Part shown: piece by piece, positions 28,952-38,679 of the stretch
Numbering within the stretch: position 1 is the first letter of the stretch
Layout: each line of letters opens with the position of its first letter
DNA from: Clostridiales bacterium
Lineage (GTDB): Bacteria; Bacillota; Clostridia; Lachnospirales; Lachnospiraceae
Length of the DNA: 40,537 bases
Direction: 5' to 3'
NCBI GenBank assembly: GCA_012519905.1
Contig: JAAYPG010000052.1
Coordinates: forward strand, 1 to 40,537
Notes under the pieces: model-generated
The model's input: the letters and a program-made list of their open reading frames with translations, nothing else
What the model was told of the DNA's origin: nothing
The model's database searches: none
Translations under genes and position numbers: made by a program

Positions 28952-29788
28952 TTACTCAATAAAATCCATAGTTACACTTCCAACATCGACATTAAGTCTG
29001 AAGCTTCCATTATTATTTTCTTTTGCACTCTTATAATTCCGATATTTTCTATTATTAATTATAACATTTCCTAAATCAGAATCAATATCAAAGGAATAAT
29101 ATTCCATATCATCATTGAGTTTTAAAGAAATTGAGCCTACATCACAGAACATACTATTATCACCAAGTATAATACCATCTATATAGACTAATCCCACATT
29201 ACACTCTACGGTTATATTATTTATATCCGCTTGCTCTAGACGGATCTTCCCCGCATCCACATAATATCTTGATTCCTCTTCTACAGTGAGCCCATCAATC
29301 TCCAATGATCCTGCATTTACTGTAAACATCCCCCTATCAGCACTCAAATTTTCAGCCTTAAGACTTCCTGCATCTAGAGAAATTCTTACATCCTCCGCTT
29401 TAAAATCCTCTGGTATGGTTATTCTTATACTGGGTGTTTTAAAGCTTCTCAATCCAAGCGATACAGGGATATTAAATCCAAGTATATTTAAGTTGTCACT
29501 AGTCTCATGGCTAATGACCCATATTCCATCGGATACCTCAGATATTAAGTCAGCCTCTCTGTATAAATTCCTAGCTTCAATACTAAATGTCTCTCCTTGG
29601 GTAATGTAGATTTCACCAAAATCCATCCTAAGATCCAGTCCTCTTACATCCCTTACTGTATCCTCAAAAGTGGCCAAGGGAGTACCCCTTAAAGATAAGC
29701 CATTAACTCCAGCTATAAGTAGTAGTCCTATACCCAGCCCGATAGAAATTAATGCAATACCCAAACATATCTTTGTAAACATCTTCAT
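28952..29788 (-). CDS. DUF4097 family beta-strand repeat protein
   Basis: N-terminal TM followed by repeated beta-solenoid-like pattern (DVRISLDAGSLKAENLSADRGMFTVNAGSLEIDGLTVEEESRYYVDAGKIRLEQADI). Confidence 0.85.
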   Translation of the reverse strand: MKMFTKICLGIALISIGLGIGLLLIAGVNGLSLRGTPLATFEDTVRDVRGLDLRMDFGEIYITQGETFSIEARNLYREADLISEVSDGIWVISHETSDNLNILGFNIPVSLGLRSFKTPSIRITIPEDFKAEDVRISLDAGSLKAENLSADRGMFTVNAGSLEIDGLTVEEESRYYVDAGKIRLEQADINNITVECNVGLVYIDGIILGDNSMFCDVGSISLKLNDDMEYYSFDIDSDLGNVIINNRKYRNYKSAKENNNGSFRLNVDVGSVTMDFIE

Positions 29789-30552
29789 ACAGCCACACTC
29801 CTATTCTTAAAAGGAATTCTACATATAGATACTATTCCTTTAATAATAGCAGGGAATATAGTCTTACTTAGCCAGACACTAAGCATGACAAATAAAATTC
29901 CTAAACCCACTACTATTAAGCCGACTCCACAATGGGCGATACCTATAAAAGGTACACCTATATTTACTAGACCAATAAATATAAGGGCTATTCCTACAGG
30001 CACCATCACAATACCTGCAATACCAAATGCAAATAATAAGGCGAATACTCCTACAATAATTGAAAAGAATATTCCCAAAAACGAAAATACTAAGGGAATG
30101 CCAACCGGTATTGCAAATATACACAATAAAATAATAAGTGCTAGTCTGTTATTGTTGCTAGTAGTCCCTCTACTGGAATTTCCTGAATCTCTAGGAGCCT
30201 TGTTATAGTTATGTTCTGTATTGGTCCTACTTTGTTCACTATTATCTTCCGGTATTATTACCTCATTTGGCTTAATAACCTCAAACTTTTGCTCTTCAAA
30301 TACAGTATCCTTATACCCCTTCTCAGTAAAATATCCCCTATCATTATTGCTACCACCCTCCTCATGAAGGTCTGCTTTAATGATAGCGGCAATCCTGTCT
30401 GGTGACCCAAGTTCATTTAGAATACTATCCTCATTATTTACACCTGCATCATCAAAATAATCATTATAATATTTCAATGCTTCGTTGCGTTCTTCTACTG
30501 GGATATCCGATAGCAAGCTTTCCAGCGTTTTCATAAAATCAAACCTTGACAT
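29785..30552 (-). CDS. DUF1700 family membrane protein
   Basis: N-terminal MSRFDFMKTLESLLSDIPVEERNEALKYYNDYFDDAG...ELGSPDRIAAIIKADL; hydrophobic C-terminal half; overlaps DUF4097 gene by 4 nt. Confidence 0.88.
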   Translation of the reverse strand: MSRFDFMKTLESLLSDIPVEERNEALKYYNDYFDDAGVNNEDSILNELGSPDRIAAIIKADLHEEGGSNNDRGYFTEKGYKDTVFEEQKFEVIKPNEVIIPEDNSEQSRTNTEHNYNKAPRDSGNSSRGTTSNNNRLALIILLCIFAIPVGIPLVFSFLGIFFSIIVGVFALLFAFGIAGIVMVPVGIALIFIGLVNIGVPFIGIAHCGVGLIVVGLGILFVMLSVWLSKTIFPAIIKGIVSICRIPFKNRSVAV

Positions 30553-30870
30553 CTATTTCACTCCTTCAAATATATTGTTAATCTTCTTATAATAGATAAC
30601 CCACTCATCCATATATAACCTAAGCTGCGCCCTACCGGTGTCAGTAATTTTATAATATCTTCTATTTCTCCCTGCAAATTCCATATCATATGTTTCTAGA
30701 CATCCGTCCTTTTGTAGTCTTCGCAGCACAGGATATAGGGTTGATTCAGAAACTTCGATTGCTTTTCGGACCTCCTGTGTCAGATTGTAACCATAAGTAC
30801 CTTCCGGTTCCTTAGAAACTATAGCCAGTACAATTGCATCCAGTAGTGCCGAACCGGTATTAAATACCAT
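30553..30870 (-). CDS. PadR family transcriptional regulator
   Basis: GTYGYNLTQEVRKAIEVSESTLYPVLRRLQKDGCLETYDMEFAGRNRRYYKITDTGRAQL. Confidence 0.94.
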   Translation of the reverse strand: MVFNTGSALLDAIVLAIVSKEPEGTYGYNLTQEVRKAIEVSESTLYPVLRRLQKDGCLETYDMEFAGRNRRYYKITDTGRAQLRLYMDEWVIYYKKINNIFEGVK

Positions 30871-30941
30871 TTAATCAACTCCCTTCAATCTATTCATCTA
30901 TCACAATTTAATACCATACAAGGACAAGACACCTTGTTGGT

Positions 30942-30994
30942 ATATAATATTATATATATATTAATACTATACGCCATATAATATTATATGTCAA
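30942..30994 (-). promoter_or_regulatory. padR-operon promoter with two identical palindromic operator candidates
   Basis: TTGACA (30989-30994), 17-nt spacer, TATAGT (30966-30971). ATATAATATTATAT occurs at 30942-30955 and 30976-30989. Confidence 0.6.
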
Positions 30995-31005
30995 CAAAAA
31001 AGATG

Positions 31006-31196
31006 GAGCTGTCGCAAAAATGTAAAAGGGGGTGTATATGTTCCAATCATGCACATTTAGGAGAACTGATTGCTATGATTTGTATTATCGGAAGCGGACT
31101 TTAGTCCGATTAAGATTTACAAATCATAGCAATCTGTACTACTAATCAGTGTGTGATGGAATATATACACTCCCTTAATTACTTTTGCGACAGCTC
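31006..31196. repeat. Large palindromic inverted-repeat element, copy B (inverted relative to copy A)
   Basis: Perfect 14-bp termini GAGCTGTCGCAAAA (31006-31019)/TTTTGCGACAGCTC (31183-31196). Reverse complement of the 185-nt core aligns to copy A with ~9 mismatches and no gaps by hand count. Confidence 0.88.
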
Positions 31197-31214
31197 GTAT
31201 AATATTGTTTCGTA

Positions 31215-32270
31215 TTAGTTAATATAGCTAACCGCCTTATAAGGTGTCCTATAATTATAGTTTTTTATCTTGATGCCTTCTTTTCTACTTGCAGCTCCTA
31301 TTACTTTACCATTGCCTATGTACATTGCCACGTGATTAACCACGCCGTTCTTTCTATAGAATATTAAATCTCCTGGCTGAATTTTATCCATGGATACTCT
31401 TCTACCACCTCTTGATTGGGCTCTTGAGGTTCTAGGTACATATATACCAAAATTCTTTAGCACAGATTGAACAAATCCTGAACAGTCAGCACCTCTAGTT
31501 AAGCTGGTCCCTCCCCATACATAGGGATTTCCATTGAATCTTAAGGCATAGTTTACTATCTGTTGTCTTCTAGATGAAACCTGCTTTCTTTCCTGGGACT
31601 CTTGCCTTTCCTTCTCAAGCTTTATTCTTTCTTGCTCTTCCTCTATAGAAATAGCCTTCTTAAAATCAGTCTTTATATCTACATAATCGGCAGATACATA
31701 TCCTGTCTTATCTCCAACAGCTATCTTCAGCCAATCATCCTGCTCTTCCACTACCTCAAAAACATGTCCCTTGGGAACCTGAGTAACTACAGATGAGCTG
31801 GTACCGGCCTTTGATCTTACATTGAGTACATTTGCCTTTACTGTAGCAAGACTACTCTTTGCAGAGTCAGCTTTTTTATATACATCAATTCCCGTTAATA
31901 GATAATCTGACTTTATGTAACCTGTTACATTTCCTGATTTAATCTTAAGCCATTCTCCTTCAGTCTCAAGAACTGTAGCAGCACCATTCTTATATAGCTT
32001 TCCCAACACCTTGCTGTCAGTATTAGCTTGACTTCTTATATTTACATAATTATTAACATTAGCAATTGCGAGATCCTGATATTCTATGATAGGATCCAAG
32101 ATATTGCTTATCTCCTTAGTAGTTATATTAGGATTAACACTTATATCTTTTAACAAAACCGTTATGCCTGCAAGAGGCTGCCCTGCAGCGTAGGCGGTTT
32201 TAGTCCCTCCCATAAAAGCCAATGAGCCTATCATACAGTATGTAGCAATCTTTCGTATCCCTCTAGTCAT
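31215..32270 (-). CDS. SH3-domain NlpC/P60 cell-wall endopeptidase
   Basis: Two SH3b units (NVRSKAGTSSSVVTQVPKGHVFEVVEEQDDWLKI), NlpC/P60 core NPYVWGGTSLTRGADCSGFVQSVLKNFGIYVPRTS, VNHVAMYIGNGKVIGAAS. Confidence 0.95.
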   Translation of the reverse strand: MTRGIRKIATYCMIGSLAFMGGTKTAYAAGQPLAGITVLLKDISVNPNITTKEISNILDPIIEYQDLAIANVNNYVNIRSQANTDSKVLGKLYKNGAATVLETEGEWLKIKSGNVTGYIKSDYLLTGIDVYKKADSAKSSLATVKANVLNVRSKAGTSSSVVTQVPKGHVFEVVEEQDDWLKIAVGDKTGYVSADYVDIKTDFKKAISIEEEQERIKLEKERQESQERKQVSSRRQQIVNYALRFNGNPYVWGGTSLTRGADCSGFVQSVLKNFGIYVPRTSRAQSRGGRRVSMDKIQPGDLIFYRKNGVVNHVAMYIGNGKVIGAASRKEGIKIKNYNYRTPYKAVSYIN

Positions 32271-32299
32271 ATAAACCTCCAGTAATTACGATCTTCATG

Positions 32300-32349
32300 A
32301 TTATATTATCAATCATTACAAAAGTATTAAATTTGTTACAAAAGTATTA
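32300..32349 (-). promoter_or_regulatory. Probable activated promoter of the NlpC/P60 gene with 14-bp direct repeats
   Basis: Reverse-strand -10 TATAAT (32300-32305) with no good -35; TTACAAAAGTATTA repeated at 32316-32329 and 32336-32349 (20-bp period). Confidence 0.5.
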
Positions 32350-32513
32350 TACTATATCTTAAGGCAAAATTCATGTGGTAGTTTTTTCAATCACCTACAA
32401 GAGCTGGTCTCATATAAACTATATCCATTTATCTATAAATATGATATACTTCACGACAGATGGTCTGTTTTATTCTAAGAGGCTATAGCATTAGCACGTT
32501 TTTGGAGGTAATT

Positions 32514-34283
32514 ATGGCATTAGATGGAATTGTAGTAGCAAATATAGTAGATGAACTAAATAATAGCTTACTGGAAGGTAGGATAAATAAAATAGCTCAA
32601 CCAGAGAAGGATGAACTATTGATTACCATAAAGGGACAAGATAGAAAAGCCTATAAATTATTGCTTAGTGCTGGAGCCAGTATGCCATTGGTATACCTGA
32701 CTGAGAGTACAAAGCCTAGTCCTATAACAGCACCGAATTTTTGTATGCTTCTTCGTAAGCATCTTAACAACGGCAGAATACTAGAAATCACTCAGCCAGG
32801 TCTTGAGAGGGTTGTGTTTATAAAGCTAGAGCATATGGATGAGTTAGGTGATTTAAGAATCAAATATCTAATTATTGAACTTATGGGTAAGCATAGTAAT
32901 ATTATTTTTTGCGATGATACCATGACTATTATTGATAGTATAAAGCGGGTTAACCAATTTATGAGCTCGGTTCGTGAGGTTCTTCCTGGGAGACAATACT
33001 TTATACCCAAAACTATCAATAAGCATGACCCCTTAACTATCGATTATAGCTCCTTTAAAGATAATATATTATCCAAAACAATGTCTATCGGCAAGGCAAT
33101 ATATAGCGGACTTACAGGTATCAGTCCCCTTATGGCAAACGAAATATGTTATAGGTCATCTTTAGATTCAAGTGCATCCACTTCAACACTTAACGAAGAT
33201 ACCGCACTTCATCTATATCGTAATTTTGAGAGGTTAATGCAGCTAGTTAAGGATAAGGATTTTTCACCCAATATAGTTATAGGTGAACGGGGACCTATAG
33301 AATTCTCCAGTATCCCTCTTAGCTGTTATTCCGGTTATAATATTAACAGCTTTTCCTCTGCATCCTCCATGCTTGAGACATACTATGCCAAAAAAAATGC
33401 CAGCTCTAGAATGCATCAAAAGTCAGCAGATCTTCGTAAACTGGTCTCAAATGCCCTCGAGCGCTCAAGTAAAAAATATGATTTACAGCTAAAGCAGCTG
33501 AAAGACACGGAAAAAAGAGATAAGTATAAGGTATACGGTGAGCTAATAACTGCCTTTGGATACGGATTAGAGCAGGGTGCAAAAGAGCTAATAGCCGAAA
33601 ACTATTATGACAATAATAAAGAAATAAAAATACCTCTTGACCCTCAAATTACACCAATGGAAAATGCCAAAAGGTATTTTGATAAATATAATAAGCAAAA
33701 ACGAACCTATGAGGCGCTAACCTCCTTAATTAAGGAGACCAAAGATGAAATCGAACATCTGGAATCCATCAGAACCTCCTTAGAGATTGCCACAGATGAG
33801 CATGATCTGAATGAACTTAAGAATGAGCTTATGGAATATGGATATATCAAGAAAAAATTCAATCTTAAGAAGGGGAAGGTAAAAGCTAGGAATGTCAAAG
33901 GCACTAAAAGTAAACCCTTCCATTACATCTCTTCTGATGGATACCATATCTATGTGGGCAAAAATAATTATCAAAATGATGAGCTTACCTTTAAGCTAGC
34001 AGACGGTAATGACTGGTGGTTCCATGCCAAAGGCCTGCCAGGCTCCCATGTTATAGTCAAATCTGCTGGTGATGAGTTATCCGATAGTACCTTCGAGGAA
34101 GCCGCTCGGCTTGCCGCCTATTATAGCGGGGCTAAGGGTACAGATAAGGTTGAAATAGATTATACCCAGCGAAAAAATATTAAAAAGCCTAACGGTAAGG
34201 CACCTGGCTTCGTAATATACAACACTAACTATTCCATGGTTGTGGATATGGATATAAGAGATATTAAGCAAGTTGATGACTAG
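32514..34283 (+). CDS. rqcH: Rqc2/NEMF-type ribosome quality control protein (fibronectin-binding/NFACT family)
   Basis: MALDGIVVANIVDELNNSLLEGRINKIAQPEKDELLI, NFCMLLRKHLNNGRI, SSDGYHIYVGKNNYQNDELTFKLADGNDWWFHAKGLPGSHVIVKS; RBS TGGAGG before 32514. Confidence 0.94.
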   Translation: MALDGIVVANIVDELNNSLLEGRINKIAQPEKDELLITIKGQDRKAYKLLLSAGASMPLVYLTESTKPSPITAPNFCMLLRKHLNNGRILEITQPGLERVVFIKLEHMDELGDLRIKYLIIELMGKHSNIIFCDDTMTIIDSIKRVNQFMSSVREVLPGRQYFIPKTINKHDPLTIDYSSFKDNILSKTMSIGKAIYSGLTGISPLMANEICYRSSLDSSASTSTLNEDTALHLYRNFERLMQLVKDKDFSPNIVIGERGPIEFSSIPLSCYSGYNINSFSSASSMLETYYAKKNASSRMHQKSADLRKLVSNALERSSKKYDLQLKQLKDTEKRDKYKVYGELITAFGYGLEQGAKELIAENYYDNNKEIKIPLDPQITPMENAKRYFDKYNKQKRTYEALTSLIKETKDEIEHLESIRTSLEIATDEHDLNELKNELMEYGYIKKKFNLKKGKVKARNVKGTKSKPFHYISSDGYHIYVGKNNYQNDELTFKLADGNDWWFHAKGLPGSHVIVKSAGDELSDSTFEEAARLAAYYSGAKGTDKVEIDYTQRKNIKKPNGKAPGFVIYNTNYSMVVDMDIRDIKQVDD

Positions 34284-34332
34284 CCTTTCATATAGTGATA
34301 TAACCATATAGAATAAATGGAGGATAATTAAT

Positions 34333-35148
34333 ATGATTACTGCTGACTTTCATGTACATTCTAATTTTTCCAGTGATGGAAAGGCTTCTATGGAGGATAT
34401 GATCAATCAAGGAATAAAGCTAGGTTTAAAAACCTTATGTTTTACTGACCATATGGACTATGACTACCCTAATATCTATAAATATTCCTTTGAATTAGCT
34501 CCTGAGGATTATATAGAAAAGCTTGAAATAATGAAAGAAAAATATAAATCACAGATTGAGATTCTTACAGGAATAGAGCTTGGATTACAGCCCCATGTTA
34601 CAGATCGTATGAATGAACTTATAAATAAATATAAGTTTGATTTTATAATAGGTTCAGTCCATGTGGTGGATCAAGTCGACCCATATTATCCGCAATACTG
34701 GGAGAATAAATCTGAGGAAGAAGGAATAGCTAGATGCTTTAAGGCTATTAAAGAAGGCTGTGAAAGCTTTCAGGGCTTTCATGTGTGCGGACATATAGAT
34801 TATATAGTCCGTTATGCTCCAAGCAGTAAGGTAAAGTATAATGAATACTCCTACACTTATTATCAAGATGTACTAGATGAAATATTAAAAACCCTTGTAG
34901 ATCATGGGAAAGGTATCGAGGTAAATACCTCTGGATATAAATACGGCCTTGGGCATCCTCATCCCAAGACTGAGATACTTAGAAGATATAAAGAACTCGG
35001 TGGTGAAATCCTCACCATAGGATCCGATGCTCACTTACCCGAACATCTATGCTATGACTTTGATCGTGTTACTCAGCTCCTTAAGGATATTGGCTACCAA
35101 TACTATACTATCTTTAAAGAAGGGAAACCTATTATGAAGAAATTATAG
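34333..35148 (+). CDS. hisJ: PHP-family histidinol-phosphatase-like protein
   Basis: ADFHVHSNFSSDGKASMEDMI, LCFTDHMDYDYP, IIGSVHVVD, CGHIDYIVRYAP, LTIGSDAHLPEHLCYDF. Confidence 0.85.
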   Translation: MITADFHVHSNFSSDGKASMEDMINQGIKLGLKTLCFTDHMDYDYPNIYKYSFELAPEDYIEKLEIMKEKYKSQIEILTGIELGLQPHVTDRMNELINKYKFDFIIGSVHVVDQVDPYYPQYWENKSEEEGIARCFKAIKEGCESFQGFHVCGHIDYIVRYAPSSKVKYNEYSYTYYQDVLDEILKTLVDHGKGIEVNTSGYKYGLGHPHPKTEILRRYKELGGEILTIGSDAHLPEHLCYDFDRVTQLLKDIGYQYYTIFKEGKPIMKKL

Positions 35149-35192
35149 CATCATAGCTAATAAAAGTTGTATCTAGCAAAAGATCTAATAAA

Positions 35193-35234
35193 GACCCCTC
35201 ATACACATTTATAAAACAGTGTGTATTAGGGGTC
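35193..35234. terminator. Bidirectional intrinsic terminator between convergent genes
   Basis: GACCCCTCATACACA-TTTATAAAACAG-TGTGTATTAGGGGTC; lies between hisJ (+) and mnmA (-). Confidence 0.82.
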
Positions 35235-35249
35235 CATATATTTTCTTCT

Positions 35250-36401
35250 TTATATTATAGTTCCTCCCCCGACAACATAGTCATCCTTATAAAAGACTGC
35301 TGCTTGTCCAGGGGTTACTGCCCTTTGAGGTTCATCAAATACACATAAAATCTCATCCGCTGCCGTCCTTTTAATCGTGCATCTTGCACCCTTATGACTA
35401 TAACGGATTTTAGCATTCACCACCATCTCATCCTCTAAATCCTTTATGGCCATAAAGTTCAAGTTATTAACATAACAACGGTCAGTAAATACATCCTCTG
35501 CATCTCCGATTACTACCTCATTGGTCTTGGGATCTAACTTCTTCACAAATACAGGTCTACCTAGAGCAAGGTTTAGGCCCTTTCTTTGCCCTATAGTATA
35601 ATGGGCTAAGCCCTGATGCCTACCAAGTATATTTCCACGGGTATCTACAAAATTACCTGGCGTAAAGCCATATCCTGAGCTCTCCATATTCTTCATATAA
35701 AGGGCTCTCTTCTCTTCGATAATCCTTCTATTGTCCTCATCCTCTAGATATTCCTTAATAAAAGCAGCATAATCATTATTTGCCACGAAGCAAATTTCCT
35801 GACTATCAGGCTTATTGGCTACTGGAAGCTTTAGCTCATTGGCAATATTCCTAATCTCATCCTTAGAATAAGCACCTACAGGCATAAGTGTATGCTCTAG
35901 CTGATATTGAGTAAGATTATACAAAGCATAGGTTTGATCCTTTGCCAAGGTGACGGAATTTTTAATAGCATATCTTCCATTCTCTAGCCTAGCTATAGAT
36001 GCATAATGCCCGGTCGCTATATAAGAAGCACCTATAGATAAGGACCTGGCAAGAAGAGCCTCCCACTTAACAAATGCATTACATGCAATACAAGGATTTG
36101 GAGTCCTAGCCATAACATATTCTGATACAAAATAATCTATGACGCTCTCCTTAAATTCCTTCCTAAAATTCATAACATAATGTGGAATATCTAAAACAGA
36201 AGCTACTCTTCTGGAATCCTCTACTGCTCCCAAACCACAGCAACCACCATTTTCAGATATGGAGCATACGTCCTCATCCTGCCAAATCTGCATAGTAACA
36301 CCTATGACATCATATCCCTGTTTCTTTAAAAGGTATGCCGCAACAGAGGAATCTACTCCTCCTGACATCCCAACTACAACCTTCTGCATTTGTATCTCCA
36401 A
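35250..36401 (-). CDS. mnmA: tRNA-specific 2-thiouridylase
   Basis: KVVVGMSGGVDSSVAAYLLKKQGYDVIGVTMQIW, TPNPCIACNAFVKWEALL, KPDSQEICFV, GLAHYTIGQRKGLN. Confidence 0.97.
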   Translation of the reverse strand: MEIQMQKVVVGMSGGVDSSVAAYLLKKQGYDVIGVTMQIWQDEDVCSISENGGCCGLGAVEDSRRVASVLDIPHYVMNFRKEFKESVIDYFVSEYVMARTPNPCIACNAFVKWEALLARSLSIGASYIATGHYASIARLENGRYAIKNSVTLAKDQTYALYNLTQYQLEHTLMPVGAYSKDEIRNIANELKLPVANKPDSQEICFVANNDYAAFIKEYLEDEDNRRIIEEKRALYMKNMESSGYGFTPGNFVDTRGNILGRHQGLAHYTIGQRKGLNLALGRPVFVKKLDPKTNEVVIGDAEDVFTDRCYVNNLNFMAIKDLEDEMVVNAKIRYSHKGARCTIKRTAADEILCVFDEPQRAVTPGQAAVFYKDDYVVGGGTII

Positions 36402-36411
36402 TCTAGTACAA

Positions 36412-36849
36412 CTAATAGACTATCTCTTCCTCTTCCTCATGAACATCGCCCTTAGGCTTCTTTAATCCTTCTATCTTAATTCCATTTCTCTCAGCATAAT
36501 CCCATAAGGCTGCGTGAATTGCTTCTTCAGCCAATAGCGAACAATGCATCTTAACAGGAGGCAGACCATCAAGAGCTTCAACAACAGATTTATTGGTAAC
36601 TTTAAGAGCTTCCTCTACAGTCTTACCCTTCACCAACTCAGTGGCAATACTACTAGTGGCAACAGCAGCCCCGCAACCAAAGGTCTTGAATTTCACATCT
36701 TGAATAATACCATTCTCATCTATATCTAGGTACATCCTCATTATATCTCCGCACTTTGCGTTACCTACTGTACCGACACCGCTAGGTTTTTCGATTTCTC
36801 CCATATTTCTTGGATTCGCAAAATGATCCATAACTTTTTTAGTATACAT
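36412..36849 (-). CDS. nifU: Fe-S cluster scaffold protein NifU/IscU-like
   Basis: YTKKVMDHFANPRNMGEIEKPSGVGTVGNAKCGDIMRMYLDID, FKTFGCGAAVATSSIATELVKGKT, MHCSLLAEEAIHAAL. Confidence 0.94.
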   Translation of the reverse strand: MYTKKVMDHFANPRNMGEIEKPSGVGTVGNAKCGDIMRMYLDIDENGIIQDVKFKTFGCGAAVATSSIATELVKGKTVEEALKVTNKSVVEALDGLPPVKMHCSLLAEEAIHAALWDYAERNGIKIEGLKKPKGDVHEEEEEIVY

Positions 36850-36891
36850 AATAATCCTCCATTTATCTGATGGTAATGGTTCTACCAATAT

Positions 36892-38073
36892 TTAATATCT
36901 TCTACGCACAAAATCCTCATATAAGGGTGACATATTCCTTAGCTTTTCCACTGTCTCCTTAATTTTATCAATCGTATAGTCTATTTCCTCAATAGTATTT
37001 TCCTCACTCAAGGTAAGCCTTAAGGATCCATGAGCAATTTCATGGGGTAGACCAATTGATAAAAGCACATGAGAAGGGTCTAATGAGCCTGAAGTACAGG
37101 CCGAGCCGCTAGATGCACATATATTGTTCATATCTAGCATTATTAGAAGAGATTCACCTTCTATAAATTGAAAGCTAAAGTTAGCATTGTTGGGTAGTCT
37201 CTTGGTTCTATGACCATTAAGTCTTGTATATGGGATCTCAGATAGCACTCGCTTTATCAAATAATCACGAAGCTCTGTCTCCTTCTTAATTCTTTCCTCC
37301 ATAGAATTCATAGCAAGTTCTACAGCTTTACCAAATCCTACAGCATAGGGCACGTTTTCAGTTCCTGCCCGTCTACCTCTTTCCTGGGCTCCACCATGGA
37401 TAAGGGAACGGATTTTTATACCCTGTCTTATATATAAGAAGCCTATACCTTTTGGACCATTTAATTTATGAGCACTGGCACTTAGCATATCAATCCCTAA
37501 GTCATCTACATCTATATTCAGCTGACCAAATGCCTGTACTGCGTCCGTATGGAATAAAACCTTATGTTTTTTTGCTATTGCTCCTATTTCTTTAATGGGT
37601 TGGATTGTCCCTATCTCATTATTAGCAAACATAATAGATATTAATACTGTTGTGGGACGAATAGCCTTCTCTAATTGATCTAGCTTAACAACACCATTCT
37701 CATCCACATCCACATAGGTTACCTCATAGCCTCTTTTCTGTAAATATTCACAGGTATGAAGGACTGCATGGTGCTCTATCTTGGATGTTATAATATGTTT
37801 TCCTTTATTTTCGTAAGCTTCTGCAGTTGCAATAAGTGCCCAGTTATCTGCTTCTGTTCCTCCTCCGGTAAAATAAATTTCCGTACTCTCTGCACCTATA
37901 GCATTAGCTATAGTACGTCTGGACTCATCTAGAGCCTTCTTATTCTGAGAGGCAAATTCATAAACACTGGATGGATTCCCATACAGCTCACTAAAGTAAG
38001 GTAGCATTGCCTCTACGACCTCTGGCTTTGTCTTTGTAGTAGCCGCATTGTCAAGGTATATCTTCTTTTCCAT
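36892..38073 (-). CDS. nifS: Cysteine desulfurase NifS/IscS-like
   Basis: IYLDNAATTKTKPEVVEAMLPYFSELYGNPSS, FHTDAVQAFGQ, SASAHKLNGPKGIGFLYI, ASSGSACTSGSLDPSHVL. Confidence 0.96.
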   Translation of the reverse strand: MEKKIYLDNAATTKTKPEVVEAMLPYFSELYGNPSSVYEFASQNKKALDESRRTIANAIGAESTEIYFTGGGTEADNWALIATAEAYENKGKHIITSKIEHHAVLHTCEYLQKRGYEVTYVDVDENGVVKLDQLEKAIRPTTVLISIMFANNEIGTIQPIKEIGAIAKKHKVLFHTDAVQAFGQLNIDVDDLGIDMLSASAHKLNGPKGIGFLYIRQGIKIRSLIHGGAQERGRRAGTENVPYAVGFGKAVELAMNSMEERIKKETELRDYLIKRVLSEIPYTRLNGHRTKRLPNNANFSFQFIEGESLLIMLDMNNICASSGSACTSGSLDPSHVLLSIGLPHEIAHGSLRLTLSEENTIEEIDYTIDKIKETVEKLRNMSPLYEDFVRRRY

Positions 38074-38105
38074 GTGGTCATCTCCTAAAATTGATTAATT
38101 TATTG

Positions 38106-38576
38106 CTAGCAATTCAGTTTAGACTGATTTACTTGTGCTTTACCGGCATCTGCTTGAACTTTCTTGCTTTCAGCAACTAGATCAGAGAGCATAATTCCAT
38201 CCACTGCGTCATTTATACTATCACTTATACGCTTCCAGACGTATTTTGTTACACATATATCTGAGTTGCCGCAAGGTGTATCAGTACTGTTAATTTCATA
38301 GCAATCGACAGGACTAAGATCCCCTTCTAAGGCCCTTAAAATATCGCCTACAGATATTTCTTCAGGAGGCATAGCCAGTACATATCCCCCTTGGGCTCCA
38401 CGGATTCCATTTACTATTCCTGATTTTTTTAGCCTTGCAACAAGCTGCTCTAGATAGTTCATTGAAATACCCTGTCTTTCTGCAATCTGACTTAAGGCTA
38501 TCGCTTCATCATCCGTATTAACTGCTAGGTCAACTACCGCTCTTAATCCATATCTCCCTTTTGTTGTTAATTTCAT
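38106..38576 (-). CDS. Rrf2/IscR family transcriptional regulator
   Basis: MKLTTKGRYGLRAVVDLAVNTDDEAIALSQIAERQGISMNYLEQLVARLKKSGIVNGIRGAQGGYVLA; C-terminal cysteines; start ATG 38576 with RBS GGAGG. Confidence 0.94.
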   Translation of the reverse strand: MKLTTKGRYGLRAVVDLAVNTDDEAIALSQIAERQGISMNYLEQLVARLKKSGIVNGIRGAQGGYVLAMPPEEISVGDILRALEGDLSPVDCYEINSTDTPCGNSDICVTKYVWKRISDSINDAVDGIMLSDLVAESKKVQADAGKAQVNQSKLNC

Positions 38577-38679
38577 ACTTAACCTCCATTCTGCCAATAA
38601 ACCGCGAAAGTATCTAAAAATCGCTGCAATCAGTCCATGGATCATATGTTTTATATCCTACTGAATTAATTCCTATTAA

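Noticed and set aside
32280-32513. c-di-AMP (ydaO-type) riboswitch ahead of the NlpC/P60 gene
   Set aside because: Leader between the predicted start site and the ATG is too short and no conserved motif is visible.
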